A DNA stretch of 64,000 nucleotides from Pseudonocardia humida (lineage in GTDB: Bacteria; Actinomycetota; Actinomycetes; Mycobacteriales; Pseudonocardiaceae): positions 46,321-110,320 of the forward strand of contig NZ_JAGSOV010000025.1 in the NCBI RefSeq assembly GCF_023898865.1, written 5' to 3'. Below are positions 8,074 to 16,628 of this stretch, piece by piece. The notes under the pieces were generated by a model. That model was not told where the DNA came from and searched no databases. It saw only the letters and a list, made by a program, of their open reading frames with translations. Within the stretch, counting starts at the first letter, position 1. Each line of letters opens with the position of its first letter. The position numbers and the translations under genes were made by a program.

Positions 8074-8998
8074 CACCCGCCAGCTCCCCGTCCCCGACGG
8101 CCTGGACGGCATGCGCGTCGACGCCGGGCTCTCGCGCCTGCTCGGGCTGTCCCGCACCGTCGTCGCCGCGCTCGCCGAGGACGGCCGCGTCGCCGTCGAC
8201 GGGCGCACCGCCGGCAAGTCCGACCGGCTCACCGCGGGCTCGTGGCTCGAGGTCGCGCTGCCCGAGCCGGAGGCGCCCGCGTCGATCAGCGGCCCGGCCG
8301 AGGTCGTCGCCGGGCTGACCGTGCTGCACGCCGACGACGACCTCATCGTGATCGACAAGCCGGTCGGCGTGGCCGCGCACCCCAGCCCCGGCTGGACCGG
8401 GCCGACGGTCGTCGGCGGCCTCGCCGCGCTGGGCTACCGGCTGTCCACGTCGGGCGCCGCCGAGCGCCAGGGCATCGTGCACCGCCTCGACGTCGGCACC
8501 ACCGGCGTGATGGTGGTGGCCGCCTCCGAGCGGGCGTACACGACGCTGAAGCGGGCGTTCAAGGAGCGCACGGTCGACAAGCGCTACCACGCCGTCTGCC
8601 AGGGCCACCCCGACCCGTCCAGCGGCACCATCGACGCCCCCATCGACCGCCACCCCCGCCACGACCACAGGTACGCCGTCGTCGCCGGTGGCCGCCCGAG
8701 CGTCACCCACTACGACACGGTCGAGGCGTTCCGCGCGGCGTCGCTGCTGGACATCCGGCTGGAGACGGGCCGGACCCACCAGATCCGGGTGCACCTCTCT
8801 GCGGTGCGCCACCCGTGCGTCGGCGACCTGATCTACGGCGCCGACCCCACCCTGTCCCAGCGCCTCGGCCTGACCCGCCAGTGGCTGCACGCCCGCGCGC
8901 TGGCCTTCGACCACCCCGCCGACGGCCGGTGGGTCGAGTTCGTCAGCCCGTACCCGGCCGACCTGGAGCGCGCCCTCGACCGCCTCCGCGAGCCGTGA
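8066..8998 (+). CDS. RluD/RluA-family 23S rRNA pseudouridine synthase
   Basis: A 310-residue enzyme that isomerises uridine to pseudouridine in large-subunit rRNA. An N-terminal S4-like segment (residues 17-65, [17 protein letters not shown]) precedes the catalytic domain. The signature [11 protein letters not shown] holds the catalytic aspartate D142, and the motifs [16 protein letters not shown] and VGDLIYG follow. GTG at 8066 overlaps the end of lspA, a neighbour arrangement common in actinobacteria. The stop overlaps the next gene start (GTGA). RluD is the closest match by length and S4 domain, but the modified position cannot be read from sequence. Confidence 0.9.
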   Translation: MTDTRQLPVPDGLDGMRVDAGLSRLLGLSRTVVAALAEDGRVAVDGRTAGKSDRLTAGSWLEVALPEPEAPASISGPAEVVAGLTVLHADDDLIVIDKPVGVAAHPSPGWTGPTVVGGLAALGYRLSTSGAAERQGIVHRLDVGTTGVMVVAASERAYTTLKRAFKERTVDKRYHAVCQGHPDPSSGTIDAPIDRHPRHDHRYAVVAGGRPSVTHYDTVEAFRAASLLDIRLETGRTHQIRVHLSAVRHPCVGDLIYGADPTLSQRLGLTRQWLHARALAFDHPADGRWVEFVSPYPADLERALDRLREP

Positions 8999-9768
8999 GC
9001 GCGGGGCGCCCACCCCGCCCCGAGCACGCCGAGGACGACACCGACGACGACGCCCACGACGACACCGACAGCGGGGCGGGCGGGGGCCTGACCTGGCGCG
9101 GACGGCTCGTCGTCCTCGGCGTCTGCGTCGCCGTCGCCCTGCTGACCGCCTGGTACGCCGGGTCGCGGTTCACCCCGACCGCGCCCGGGCCGCCGGTCGG
9201 CAGCATCCGGCTCGGCCCCGACGCCGGCCAGCCCGTCGCCGACTACCTGGCCCTGCTCCCCGAGCGGCTGCCCCCACCCGGGCAGGCCGCGCCCGCGCTC
9301 GTGCAGCTGGCCGCCGAGGCGACCACCGGGCAGGCGGCGGCCCTCGTCGGCGGCCCGGCCGCGGCCACCGTCGCGGTGTTCCGGGTGCCGCTGACCCGCG
9401 TGCAGACCGCCCTGCGGTTCGAGGCGCTCGACCCCGGGCTGCCGGCGGCCGCCGCGCTCGACTCCGCCCGCCTGCGCGCGCAGCGGGCCGCCGCCGCCGA
9501 CGCGGCCCGGCTGGCCGACCGGCCCCGCGACGTGGCCGCGGCCGAGGCGGCCGCGCTGGGCGAACCGGCCTGCGCCTGCGTGCTGGCCCTGGTCGTGCGG
9601 GCCGACCGGGTCGCGCTGGAGGCGCTGGCCGCGGCGCAGGGGGTGCGCGCGGTCGACGCCGCGCCGGTCGGCGCGACCGAGCCGGAGCTGGCGCTGTCGC
9701 CGCTGCTCCCCGGGCAGGTCGAGCGGGTCGACGCGCCCCCGGACGACGGCCCCGTGCCGCCGGCATGA
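8995..9768 (+). CDS. Single-pass membrane protein of unknown function
   Basis: The family was not recognised. The 257-residue protein has an acidic N-terminal cytoplasmic segment ([15 protein letters not shown]), one transmembrane helix at about residues 35-53 ([19 protein letters not shown]) and an Ala-rich extracytoplasmic part with few motifs. A Cys pair (ACAC near residue 198) could be oxidised outside the membrane. The GTG start overlaps the rluD stop (8995-8998), making this the third gene of the lspA-rluD unit. The downstream 140 bp to the next gene contain two GGGGTTTTCCC repeats. Confidence 0.6.
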   Translation: MSAGRPPRPEHAEDDTDDDAHDDTDSGAGGGLTWRGRLVVLGVCVAVALLTAWYAGSRFTPTAPGPPVGSIRLGPDAGQPVADYLALLPERLPPPGQAAPALVQLAAEATTGQAAALVGGPAAATVAVFRVPLTRVQTALRFEALDPGLPAAAALDSARLRAQRAAAADAARLADRPRDVAAAEAAALGEPACACVLALVVRADRVALEALAAAQGVRAVDAAPVGATEPELALSPLLPGQVERVDAPPDDGPVPPA

Positions 9769-9813
9769 CCGGTGCGCCGGTCCGGGCGGCGACCGCGCCC
9801 GCGGCCCGGACCC

Positions 9814-9854
9814 GGGGTTTTCCCTCGCCCCGGTTCCGGGCATGGGGTTTTCCC
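9814..9854 (+). repeat. Direct repeat GGGGTTTTCCC upstream of the DUF998 gene
   Basis: Two identical 11-mers at 9814-9824 and 9844-9854 are spaced 30 bp start to start, about three helical turns. Their T-runs are unusual here. A regulatory role for the DUF998/DMT/glycosyltransferase run is possible but unproven. Confidence 0.35.
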
Positions 9855-9907
9855 CCGGTAGGACTGGGTGGAGTTCCTGATGTCCGTCTCAGCGTCCGGC
9901 TGGCACG

Positions 9908-10684
9908 GTGATCCCCATGGTGAGCAGCGGGGGGACCGGGCAGGGGCCCGGGGCGGAGGGTGCCGGGGAGGTGGCGGCCAGGGCGACCTGGCCGGTCGTC
10001 GCCTGCGTGGGGGTCGCGGTGACGGCGCTGGTGGCGCTGCACGTCGACGGAGTGGGGACCGTCGACCCGATCGTGCAGACGCTCAGCGATTACGTGGCCC
10101 TCCCCGGCGGGTACGCCCTGCTCGGCGTGGCCGCGCTCGCGCTGGCGGCGGCCGTCTGGATGCTGGGCGCCGGGCTGCGCGGCTGGGGCCTGACGGCCCC
10201 GGCCGCACCGGCCGCGCTGCTGTCCGTGGCGAGCGGTGGGTTCGTGGCCGCGGCCGTGTTCCCGACCAACGACCCGGGCACGGCCGCCGGACCGGTCGCC
10301 GACCTGCACCGGGTCGCGGGCGGGATCGTGCTGCTGGCCCTGCCGCTGGCGGCCTGGATGGTGGCCAGGCGGGCCGTCGAGAGCCCGGCCTGGCGGGCCG
10401 CCGCCCCCGCGCTCACCCGGCTGAGCGTCGCCGTGGCGGCCCTCAGCGTCCTGTTCCTGCTCAGCAATGTCCCGATCGTTATCTCCGGTTCACCGATCTT
10501 TGCCGTTCTCGGTGTTCTTCAACGTGTTCTCTACGCAGTGATGCTCGTCCTGCTGCTGGTGATCGCGCGCGCGGCCCGCGCCACGGCCGTCGCCGCCCGG
10601 ACCGCGGTCGACCTCCCGGTCGCCGCGGCGGTGCAGGCGACGATCGAGGGTCCGCTCGACGAACGGCTGGGGAGGACGGCATGA
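9908..10684 (+). CDS. DUF998 family membrane protein
   Basis: A 258-residue protein with about six hydrophobic helices and the DUF998 hallmarks: a polar loop after helix 1 (VQTLSDYVALPGGYALLG), the extracytoplasmic FPTNDPGTAAG motif and a histidine at the start of helix 4 (DLHRVAGGIVLL). The family has no established function. The start is uncertain: GTG 9908, ATG 9917 and GTG 9920 are all in frame and none has a clear ribosome binding site. Its end overlaps the start of the DMT-type gene (ATGA at 10681-10684), so the two are translationally coupled. Confidence 0.75.
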   Translation: MIPMVSSGGTGQGPGAEGAGEVAARATWPVVACVGVAVTALVALHVDGVGTVDPIVQTLSDYVALPGGYALLGVAALALAAAVWMLGAGLRGWGLTAPAAPAALLSVASGGFVAAAVFPTNDPGTAAGPVADLHRVAGGIVLLALPLAAWMVARRAVESPAWRAAAPALTRLSVAVAALSVLFLLSNVPIVISGSPIFAVLGVLQRVLYAVMLVLLLVIARAARATAVAARTAVDLPVAAAVQATIEGPLDERLGRTA

Positions 10685-11646
10685 GCGACCTGCTCAGCGG
10701 CACCGCCGGAGCCATCTCGCTGGCCGTGCTCGGCGCGTTCTGCTTCGCCGGGGCCGCGGTCCTGCAGCACGGGGCGGTGTCCGCCGAGTCCGACGCCGAG
10801 GGCGGGCGGGGCTCGGGGGAATCGCTGACGCTGCGCGGCCTGCGCGCCGTCGCCCGCAGGCCGGGCTGGCTCACCGGGCTGGCCCTGGCCGGCAGCGGCA
10901 CCGCGCTGCACGCGCTGGCGCTGATCCTGGCGCCGCTGTCGGTGGTCCAGCCGATCGGCGTGCTCGCCGTCCCGGTGGCGGTCCTGCTGACCTCGCTGCA
11001 CGCCCGCCGCGCGCCGGACGGCGCGATCGTCGGCTGGGTGGCGCTCAGCGTGGCGGGCGTGGCGGTCTTCGTCGTCACCGCCGCGCGCACCGCGGTCTCC
11101 AGCGAGCCGCAACCCGGCGCCACCCTGATCGCCGGGCTGGTCGTCGCCTGCGTCGTCGCGCTGCTGGCCTGCCTCGGCCTCGCGCGCTCGGGCTGGGTGC
11201 GCTGCATCGCCTGCGCGACCGCGGGCGCGGTCGCTTTCGGGCTGGTCTCCGGGCTGGTGCGGGCGGTGTCGCAGTCCATGAGCCCCGGTCTGGCCGGGCT
11301 GCTGGACCCGGCGGTCGCCGGTGCCGGCGCGGCCATCGGCGCCGCCATCGTCGTCGGCGGCTGGCTGGTCCAGCAGGCGTTCGCCTCCGGCCCGCCCGAG
11401 GTCGTCATCGCCTGCCTGACCGTCGTCGACCCGATCGTCGCGGTGATCCTCGGCGCGGTGCTGCTCGGCGAGGGTGCCGCCACCCCGCCGGTCGTCTTCC
11501 TGCTGCTCACCGCGGCGGCCACGGCGGCCGCGATCGGCGTGGTCGGGCTGGCCAAGCACCACCCGGACGCCGCGGCCCACGCCGCCGCCCACCCCACCCA
11601 CAACCGCCTCGACCCGTCGTGGCCCGAGCACTCCCTACGCCGGTGA
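10681..11646 (+). CDS. DMT-superfamily (EamA-like) integral membrane protein
   Basis: A 321-residue protein with nine to ten hydrophobic helices, including LSVVQPIGVLAVPVAVLL at the end of the first half and VVDPIVAVILGAVLLGE in the second, which are the paired EamA-type signatures. The last 25 residues are histidine-rich (KHHPDAAAHAAAHPTHN), which could bind metal or simply be a soluble tail. Substrate is unknown; related proteins are often annotated as transporters. ATG overlaps the DUF998 stop. The downstream glycosyltransferase follows after 47 bp, so a role in exporting a glycan or precursor is conceivable, but only as inference. Confidence 0.75.
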   Translation: MSDLLSGTAGAISLAVLGAFCFAGAAVLQHGAVSAESDAEGGRGSGESLTLRGLRAVARRPGWLTGLALAGSGTALHALALILAPLSVVQPIGVLAVPVAVLLTSLHARRAPDGAIVGWVALSVAGVAVFVVTAARTAVSSEPQPGATLIAGLVVACVVALLACLGLARSGWVRCIACATAGAVAFGLVSGLVRAVSQSMSPGLAGLLDPAVAGAGAAIGAAIVVGGWLVQQAFASGPPEVVIACLTVVDPIVAVILGAVLLGEGAATPPVVFLLLTAAATAAAIGVVGLAKHHPDAAAHAAAHPTHNRLDPSWPEHSLRR

Positions 11647-11693
11647 CCCCAGCACCGGCCGTCGGACGACCCACCCCGAGAGGACGCTTTGCC

Positions 11694-12872
11694 GTGAACC
11701 CGCTCCGGATCCTGATCGGCGCCGAGACGTACCCGCCCGACGTGAACGGCGCCGCCCGCTTCGCCGAGCGGCTGGCGACCGGCCTGGCCAAGCGCGGCCA
11801 CGACGTGCACGTCGCCGCGCCGTCGCAGACCGGCCGGCCGACCCGCGAGGTCCGCGGCGGGGTCACCGTGCACGGGCTGCGCTCCCACCGCTACTACAGC
11901 CACGAGCGCTTCCAGTTCTGCCTGCCGTGGGAGGCCTTCCCGGACTCCGCCGAGCTCATGGAGCGGATCGACCCGGACGTCGTGCACACCCAGGGGCACA
12001 TGGTGCTGGGCCGCGGCGTCGTGCGCGCCGCGCACCGCACCGGCCGGCCGCTGGTGGCCACCAACCACCTCATGCCGGAGAACCTGCTGGCCTACTCGCC
12101 CATCCCGCGGGTGCTGCGCGGGCTGGCCGCGACGATCGGCTGGAAGGACCTGGGCCGGATCTTCGGCAAGGCCGACGCCGTCACCGCGCCGACGCCGCGC
12201 GCGGTCGAGCTGCTGGTCCGCCGGGCCGGGCTCACCGAGGCGTTCCCGGTGTCCTGCGGCATCGACGCCGACCGCTACCGGGCCACCCCGAAGGTGCCCG
12301 GCGCGGTGCCGACGGTGCTGTTCGTCGGCCGGCTCGACCAGGAGAAGCGGGTCGACGAGCTGATCAGGGCGTTCGCCGCGCTGCCTGCCGGGCTGGCGGC
12401 CCAGCTGGAGATCATCGGCGACGGCGGCAGGCGCGACGAGTGGACCGCGCTGGCCGACGAGGTCGGGCTGGGCGAGCGGGTCCGGTTCCGCGGGTTCGTC
12501 TCCGAGGAGGAGCTGGTCGAGGCCTACGCCCGGGCGGCGGTGTTCTGCATGCCCAGCATCGCGGAGCTGCAGAGCCTGGCCACCCTGGAGTCGATGGCCG
12601 CGGGCACGCCGGTCGTCGCGGCGGACGCGATGGCCCTGCCCCACCTGGTCCGCCCCGGCCGCAACGGCTTCCTGTACCAGCCGGGCGCGGTCGGCGAGCT
12701 CACCACCCGGCTGACCGCCCTGCTCGGCGACGCCGGGCTGCGCAGGCGGATGGGCGCGGCGAGCCGGGAGATCGTCGCCGAGCACGCCATCGACGCCACC
12801 CTGGCCACGTTCGAGAGCGTCTACCTGCGCCTGCTGGGCCGCGCCGAGGCCCCGCTGCGCCGCGCCGCCTAA
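11694..12872 (+). CDS. GT4-family glycosyltransferase
   Basis: A 392-residue two-domain (GT-B fold) retaining glycosyltransferase. The N-terminal domain has the GAETYPPDVNGAARF loop and a VVHTQGHMVLGRG strand. The C-terminal domain begins VLFVGRLDQEKRVDELI and contains the nucleotide-sugar-binding block FCMPSIAELQSLATLESMAAGTPVV with the conserved E-x7-E spacing. Donor and acceptor are unknown; actinobacterial relatives build phosphatidylinositol mannosides, lipoglycans or small thiols. GTG at 11694 follows GAGAGGAC. It belongs with the DUF998 and DMT-type genes and is followed by the IS110 element. Confidence 0.85.
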   Translation: MNPLRILIGAETYPPDVNGAARFAERLATGLAKRGHDVHVAAPSQTGRPTREVRGGVTVHGLRSHRYYSHERFQFCLPWEAFPDSAELMERIDPDVVHTQGHMVLGRGVVRAAHRTGRPLVATNHLMPENLLAYSPIPRVLRGLAATIGWKDLGRIFGKADAVTAPTPRAVELLVRRAGLTEAFPVSCGIDADRYRATPKVPGAVPTVLFVGRLDQEKRVDELIRAFAALPAGLAAQLEIIGDGGRRDEWTALADEVGLGERVRFRGFVSEEELVEAYARAAVFCMPSIAELQSLATLESMAAGTPVVAADAMALPHLVRPGRNGFLYQPGAVGELTTRLTALLGDAGLRRRMGAASREIVAEHAIDATLATFESVYLRLLGRAEAPLRRAA

Positions 12873-12904
12873 TGGGACCTGCCGGGTCTGGATAGGGAAG
12901 GCTC

Positions 12905-13119
12905 GGTGCCGGTAGCCGCCGGTGGGTGAGCACTCGCGCCGCCTGGACGCAGGTGAGTCCTAGGGTCAGACCGTGCCCCCACTGGTGGTCGGGAGCCCAG
13001 ACCGCTGATGGGATGACGTGCCCGCCGAGATGAGTGGCGCGAGCACTGGACCATTAGGCCGCGGCTAGCTCCCGCAGGCTGCCGGCAGTGAACGGGTTCG
13101 GGCAGGTGGAGGCGCTGGC
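12905..13119 (+). ncRNA. Candidate IS110 bridge RNA region
   Basis: This noncoding stretch directly precedes the transposase. IS110-family members are known to transcribe a structured bridge RNA from the long end next to the recombinase gene, with loops pairing to target and donor DNA. Short complementary runs are visible (for example GGTCAGACC and GGTCGG near 12963-12993), but the target-binding and donor-binding loops could not be assigned. The call rests on family knowledge and position. Confidence 0.35.
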
Positions 13120-14346
13120 GTGCTGTTCGTGGGCAATGACTGGGCAGAAGATCATCATGATGTGGAGGTGCAGGACCAGACCGGGCGCCGGCTCGGGAGG
13201 GCTCGCCTGCCCGAGGGTGTCGTCGGGATCGCGCGGCTGCACGAGTTGATCGCCGGGTTCGCCGGTGAGGACACCGGTGCTGAGCAAGTGCTGGTGGGGA
13301 TCGAGACCGACCGGGGGCCGTGGGTGACGGCGTTGGTCGCAGCCGGGTACTCGGTGTTCGCGATCAACCCTCGCCAGGTCGCCCGGTTCCGGGAACGCCA
13401 CGGCACCTCCGGGGCCAAGAGCGATGTCGGGGACGCGCACGTGCTCGCCGACATGGTCCGCACCGACGCCCACCAACTACGTGCCGTGGCCGGGGACTCC
13501 GCCCTGGTCGAGGGCATCAAGATGGTGGCGCGGGCGCACCAGAACCTGGTCTGGGACCGGCACCGGCAGGTGCTGCGGCTGCGCGCGAGCCTGCGGGAGT
13601 ACTACCCCGCGGCATTGGAAGCGTTCGACGACCTGGCTGCCGCTGATGCGCTGGACCTGCTCGGGGCGGCCCCGGACCCCCAGCGCGGCGCCCGGTTGTC
13701 GCGCTCGCGGATCGCCGGAGCCCTCAAACGAGCCCGCCGCCGTGACGTGGAGGCCAAGGCCGAGAAGATCCAGACGATCCTGCGCGGCGAGCAGTTGACC
13801 CAGCCACCGGAACTGGTCGCGGCCCACGCCGCGGCCACCGCGGCCACTGTCGCGGTGATCGTCGCGTTCACCGCTCAGATCACGGTGTTGCAGGGGCAGG
13901 TGGAGGCCCATTTTGGCCGCCACCCGGACGTTGAGATCTACCGCAGCCAACCCGGCCTCGGTGACATCCTCGGCGCCCGGGTGCTCGGCGAGTTCGGTGA
14001 CGACCCCACGCGCTACGACGGCGCTCGAGCCCGCAAGAACTACGCCGGCAACTCCCCGATCACCCGCGCCTCGGGCAAGAAGACCGTGGTCCTGGCGCGG
14101 TTCGTGCGCAACCAACGCCTCGCCGACGCCCTGCACCAGCAAGCGTTCTGCGCGTTACGCGCCTCGCCCGGCGCCCGGGCCTACTACGACCAGCTCCGTG
14201 CCCGCGGAACCGGCCACCACGCCGCGCTGCGTCAGCTCAGCAACCGCCTGGTCGGGATCCTGCACGGCTGCCTACGCACCCGAACCCTCTACAGCGAGAC
14301 CACTGCCTGGGCCCACCACCAACAACATCAACCAGCTGCTGCTTGA
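13120..14346 (+). CDS. IS110-family transposase (DEDD recombinase)
   Basis: A 408-residue transposase. The N-terminal RuvC-like domain begins with FVGNDWAEDHHDVEV (D7 region), carries E62 in VGIETD and the paired aspartates of KSDVGDA (D102, D105). A central coiled region (residues about 175-250) links to the C-terminal Tnp_20 domain with QPGLGDILGARVLGEFG and YAGNSPITRASGKK, which includes the catalytic serine region. Length and all motifs are complete, so it looks intact. GTG at 13120 is the first in-frame start. Codon use is slightly less biased than its neighbours. Confidence 0.92.
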   Translation: MLFVGNDWAEDHHDVEVQDQTGRRLGRARLPEGVVGIARLHELIAGFAGEDTGAEQVLVGIETDRGPWVTALVAAGYSVFAINPRQVARFRERHGTSGAKSDVGDAHVLADMVRTDAHQLRAVAGDSALVEGIKMVARAHQNLVWDRHRQVLRLRASLREYYPAALEAFDDLAAADALDLLGAAPDPQRGARLSRSRIAGALKRARRRDVEAKAEKIQTILRGEQLTQPPELVAAHAAATAATVAVIVAFTAQITVLQGQVEAHFGRHPDVEIYRSQPGLGDILGARVLGEFGDDPTRYDGARARKNYAGNSPITRASGKKTVVLARFVRNQRLADALHQQAFCALRASPGARAYYDQLRARGTGHHAALRQLSNRLVGILHGCLRTRTLYSETTAWAHHQQHQPAAA

Positions 14347-14407
14347 CACCCGAGATCATGGGATGTCTGACCCCTCCCGACTCGGGGGAGCGGCAGGCCG
14401 GGGCCGG

Positions 14408-15478
14408 TCAGCGGGCGCGGGCCACGCGCTCCAGCAGCGCCAGCAGCACCCGGGCCGAGGCCTCCCAGCTGTATCGGGCGGCGCGCTCCCGGCTCGCCGC
14501 CGACCGCGCCGCCCACACGTCCGGGTCGTCCAGCTCGCGCACCGCCCGCACGAAGCCCGCGACGTCGTCGGGCGCCACGTAGGCCGCCGCGTCGCCGCCG
14601 ACCTCCCGGAACACCGGGATGTCGCTGACCACCACCGGCGTGCCCAGCCCCATCGCCTCCACCAGCGGGATCCCGAAGCCCTCGTCGCGGGACGCGCTGA
14701 CCAGCGCCGTCGCCGCGCGCAGCGCCCCGTGGTACTCCTCGTCGGACACGCCGTCGTGGAACACCAGCCGGCCGCCGTGGGCCAGGGCGGTCAGCCGGGC
14801 CCGCTCGGCGTCGCCGACCCGGCTCATCAGGTGCAGCTCGTGGTCGGGCAGCGAGCCCATCGCGGCGGCCAGGGTGGCCACGTTCTTGTAGGGCATGAAC
14901 GAGCCCATGTAGACCAGCGCGGGCGTCCGGTCGTGGCGCGGGAGGTCGGGCAGCGGGTCGGGGGCGTTCGGGACCACCGTCACCGGCCTGCGGGTCAGCC
15001 GGTGCTCGGCGATCAGGCCCGCGGTCGTCTCCGAGACCGTGACGACGGCGTCGGCGCGGTTGAGCAGCGCCCGCTGGGGCCACCACGCCAGGTGGAACAG
15101 CCGCCACAGCGCCCGGATCGGCAGCGCGAACTCCGGGGGAGGGGTGCGGTTGCGGTAGTAGATGAGGTCGTGCAGCGTCAGGACCAGCGGGTACGTCCGC
15201 CCCCAGCTGCCCATCGTCTGCATCGGCGAGAACACGACGTCCGGGGCCAGCGCCCGCACCTGGCGGGCCACGAGCGGCTCGCGCGCGCTGGTCGGGGCGC
15301 TCACCCGGTGCGAGGGCAGGTCGGGCAGGTGCGCCAGCTGCCCCGGCTCGCTCACCAGCAGGACCAGCTCGTGCCCGTCCGCGACCTTCGCCAGGGCGCC
15401 GACCAGGCCCACCGTGTAGCGGCTGATGCCGTCGTGCCGGTCGACGCGGACGTAGCGGCAGTCGAGCGCGATCCTCAC
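14408..15478 (-). CDS. GT4-family glycosyltransferase (mannosyltransferase-like)
   Basis: A 356-residue GT-B enzyme starting with [24 protein letters not shown], typical of GT4 enzymes annotated as mannosyl- or rhamnosyltransferases in polysaccharide pathways. Further blocks are DVVFSPMQTMGSWGRTYPLVLTLHD, the domain-2 opener LVYMGSFMPYKN and the sugar-nucleotide site ASRDEGFGIPLVEAMGLGTPVVVSD. The GTG start overlaps the stop of the hydrolase gene (GTGA at 15475-15478), so the two form an operon. Acceptor and donor sugars are not determinable. The 3' end faces the IS110 element. Confidence 0.85.
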   Translation of the reverse strand: MRIALDCRYVRVDRHDGISRYTVGLVGALAKVADGHELVLLVSEPGQLAHLPDLPSHRVSAPTSAREPLVARQVRALAPDVVFSPMQTMGSWGRTYPLVLTLHDLIYYRNRTPPPEFALPIRALWRLFHLAWWPQRALLNRADAVVTVSETTAGLIAEHRLTRRPVTVVPNAPDPLPDLPRHDRTPALVYMGSFMPYKNVATLAAAMGSLPDHELHLMSRVGDAERARLTALAHGGRLVFHDGVSDEEYHGALRAATALVSASRDEGFGIPLVEAMGLGTPVVVSDIPVFREVGGDAAAYVAPDDVAGFVRAVRELDDPDVWAARSAASRERAARYSWEASARVLLALLERVARAR

Positions 15479-16389
15479 CGGGCGGACCCGGTCGCGGATC
15501 CCACGAACTCCGCGATCGCCGCGGCCACCTCGCGCGGGGCCTCGTAGTGCGCCAGGTGCCCGGTCCCGGGCACCACGACGAGCCGGGCGTCGGGGAAGCG
15601 GGGCCGCAACGCCTCCTGGGCGGCCCGCGGGGCGATGTCGTCCAGCTCGGCGGCCACCAGCAGCGTCGGCACGGGCACGTCCGCGGCGAACTCGGCGACG
15701 TCGTGGGAGACCGAGGCGTGGAAGGACTCCAGCAGGTTGCGCCGCCCGGCGAAGCCGCCGAAGTAGCGGTCGTGCTCGGCGTGGATCCACCGGCGCAGCC
15801 CGCGGTCGCGGGTCGTCACCATCGCGACGCTGGCGATCCGGGTGACCAGGCGGTTGCGCAGCAGCCAGGTGCCCGCGCGTTCGGGCAGCGCCGCGGCGAG
15901 CCGGTGGTGCAGCACGGTCAGCTTCGTCAGCACCCGGTGCGGACCGGCCAGCGCGGAGGTGGCGATCGGGTTGACCAGCACGAGGGCCCGCGGCCGCGCC
16001 CCGCCGGCCACCGCGGCGGCCGCGACGATCGAGCCGAACGAGTGCCCGGCCAGCACCGCGTCGCCGCCCGGGTCCACCGCGGCCAGCAGTTCCCGCGTCC
16101 AGGCCGCGTACCCGGCGATGTCGTGGCGGTCGGCGGGCATCGGCGCGGCCGCCCCGAACCCGGGCAGCTCGGGCACGACCACCTCGAGCGCGCCCAGGTG
16201 CGCCACGATCGGCTCCAGGCCGTGGTGGTCGCCCCGCAGCCCGTGCAGGAACACGACCCGGTGCCGGGCGCCCGCGGGGCCGTAGGTCCGCACCGGGGTG
16301 ACCGTGCCGCGCACCGCCACCTCCTGGACCCGCACCGGGACGCGCGCGATCCGCTCGGCGTAGGGGGAGGGAAGGGCCGTGGTCGCCAT
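15475..16389 (-). CDS. Alpha/beta-fold hydrolase
   Basis: A 304-residue alpha/beta hydrolase. The oxyanion strand [13 protein letters not shown], the nucleophile elbow GHSFGS, the acid D in [13 protein letters not shown] and the catalytic histidine in [11 protein letters not shown] are all in order, with a cap region of about 70 residues between strands 6 and 7. The substrate is unknown. The ATG at 16389 lies eight bases after a minus-strand TAGACT box, suggesting a leaderless transcript. It is cotranscribed with the downstream glycosyltransferase and divergent from dnaE. Confidence 0.85.
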   Translation of the reverse strand: MATTALPSPYAERIARVPVRVQEVAVRGTVTPVRTYGPAGARHRVVFLHGLRGDHHGLEPIVAHLGALEVVVPELPGFGAAAPMPADRHDIAGYAAWTRELLAAVDPGGDAVLAGHSFGSIVAAAAVAGGARPRALVLVNPIATSALAGPHRVLTKLTVLHHRLAAALPERAGTWLLRNRLVTRIASVAMVTTRDRGLRRWIHAEHDRYFGGFAGRRNLLESFHASVSHDVAEFAADVPVPTLLVAAELDDIAPRAAQEALRPRFPDARLVVVPGTGHLAHYEAPREVAAAIAEFVGSATGSAR

Positions 16390-16397
16390 CGGCGCGA

Positions 16398-16403
16398 AGT
16401 CTA
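16398..16403 (-). promoter_or_regulatory. Putative -10 box of the alpha/beta hydrolase gene (leaderless)
   Basis: TAGACT on the minus strand ends eight bases before the ATG at 16389; no ribosome binding site is present in the gap. Confidence 0.45.
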
Positions 16404-16512
16404 GGTGGGCGGGGATCGGCGGTGCGCCGGGCTCGGTGCGGCGTCGGAACGGGCCGAGCAGCGCCTTCCCGGCGCACCGCCCCGGGTGTCGGGAAGTGTC
16501 GGGGGCCGGGGC

Positions 16513-16518
16513 TAACCT
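16513..16518 (+). promoter_or_regulatory. Putative -10 box of dnaE
   Basis: TAACCT lies 110 bp upstream of the dnaE ATG and would give a leader of about 105 nt that includes the GGAGGGAG ribosome binding site. No convincing -35 was identified. Confidence 0.35.
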
Positions 16519-16628
16519 GCTCTCGGACCAGGTCCCGTCCGCGCCCCGCCCGGCGCGTCCGGCGGTCGGGTCCGGCAGTCGATCGAGCGCAGCCCCCGGG
16601 CCGCGCCAGGAGGGAGCAGTCCACCCCG

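Larger units (their letters stand above)
12873..14407 (+). mobile_element. IS110-family insertion sequence (maximal extent)
   Basis: The element sits between two complete glycosyltransferase genes and contains one DEDD transposase. The limits given are the whole intergenic space; exact ends were not determined because IS110 elements have short or no inverted repeats and make little or no target duplication. The 247 bp upstream of the transposase contain no gene and several short hairpins, and in IS110-group elements this end encodes the bridge RNA. Similar GATGGGATG and CATGGGATG strings occur at 13006 and 14357, near the two ends. Confidence 0.75.

Noticed and set aside
11619..11693. Longer glycosyltransferase start overlapping the DMT-type gene
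   Set aside because: The conserved start is at GTG 11694 with GAGAGGAC upstream; the extra residues are proline/alanine-rich filler.
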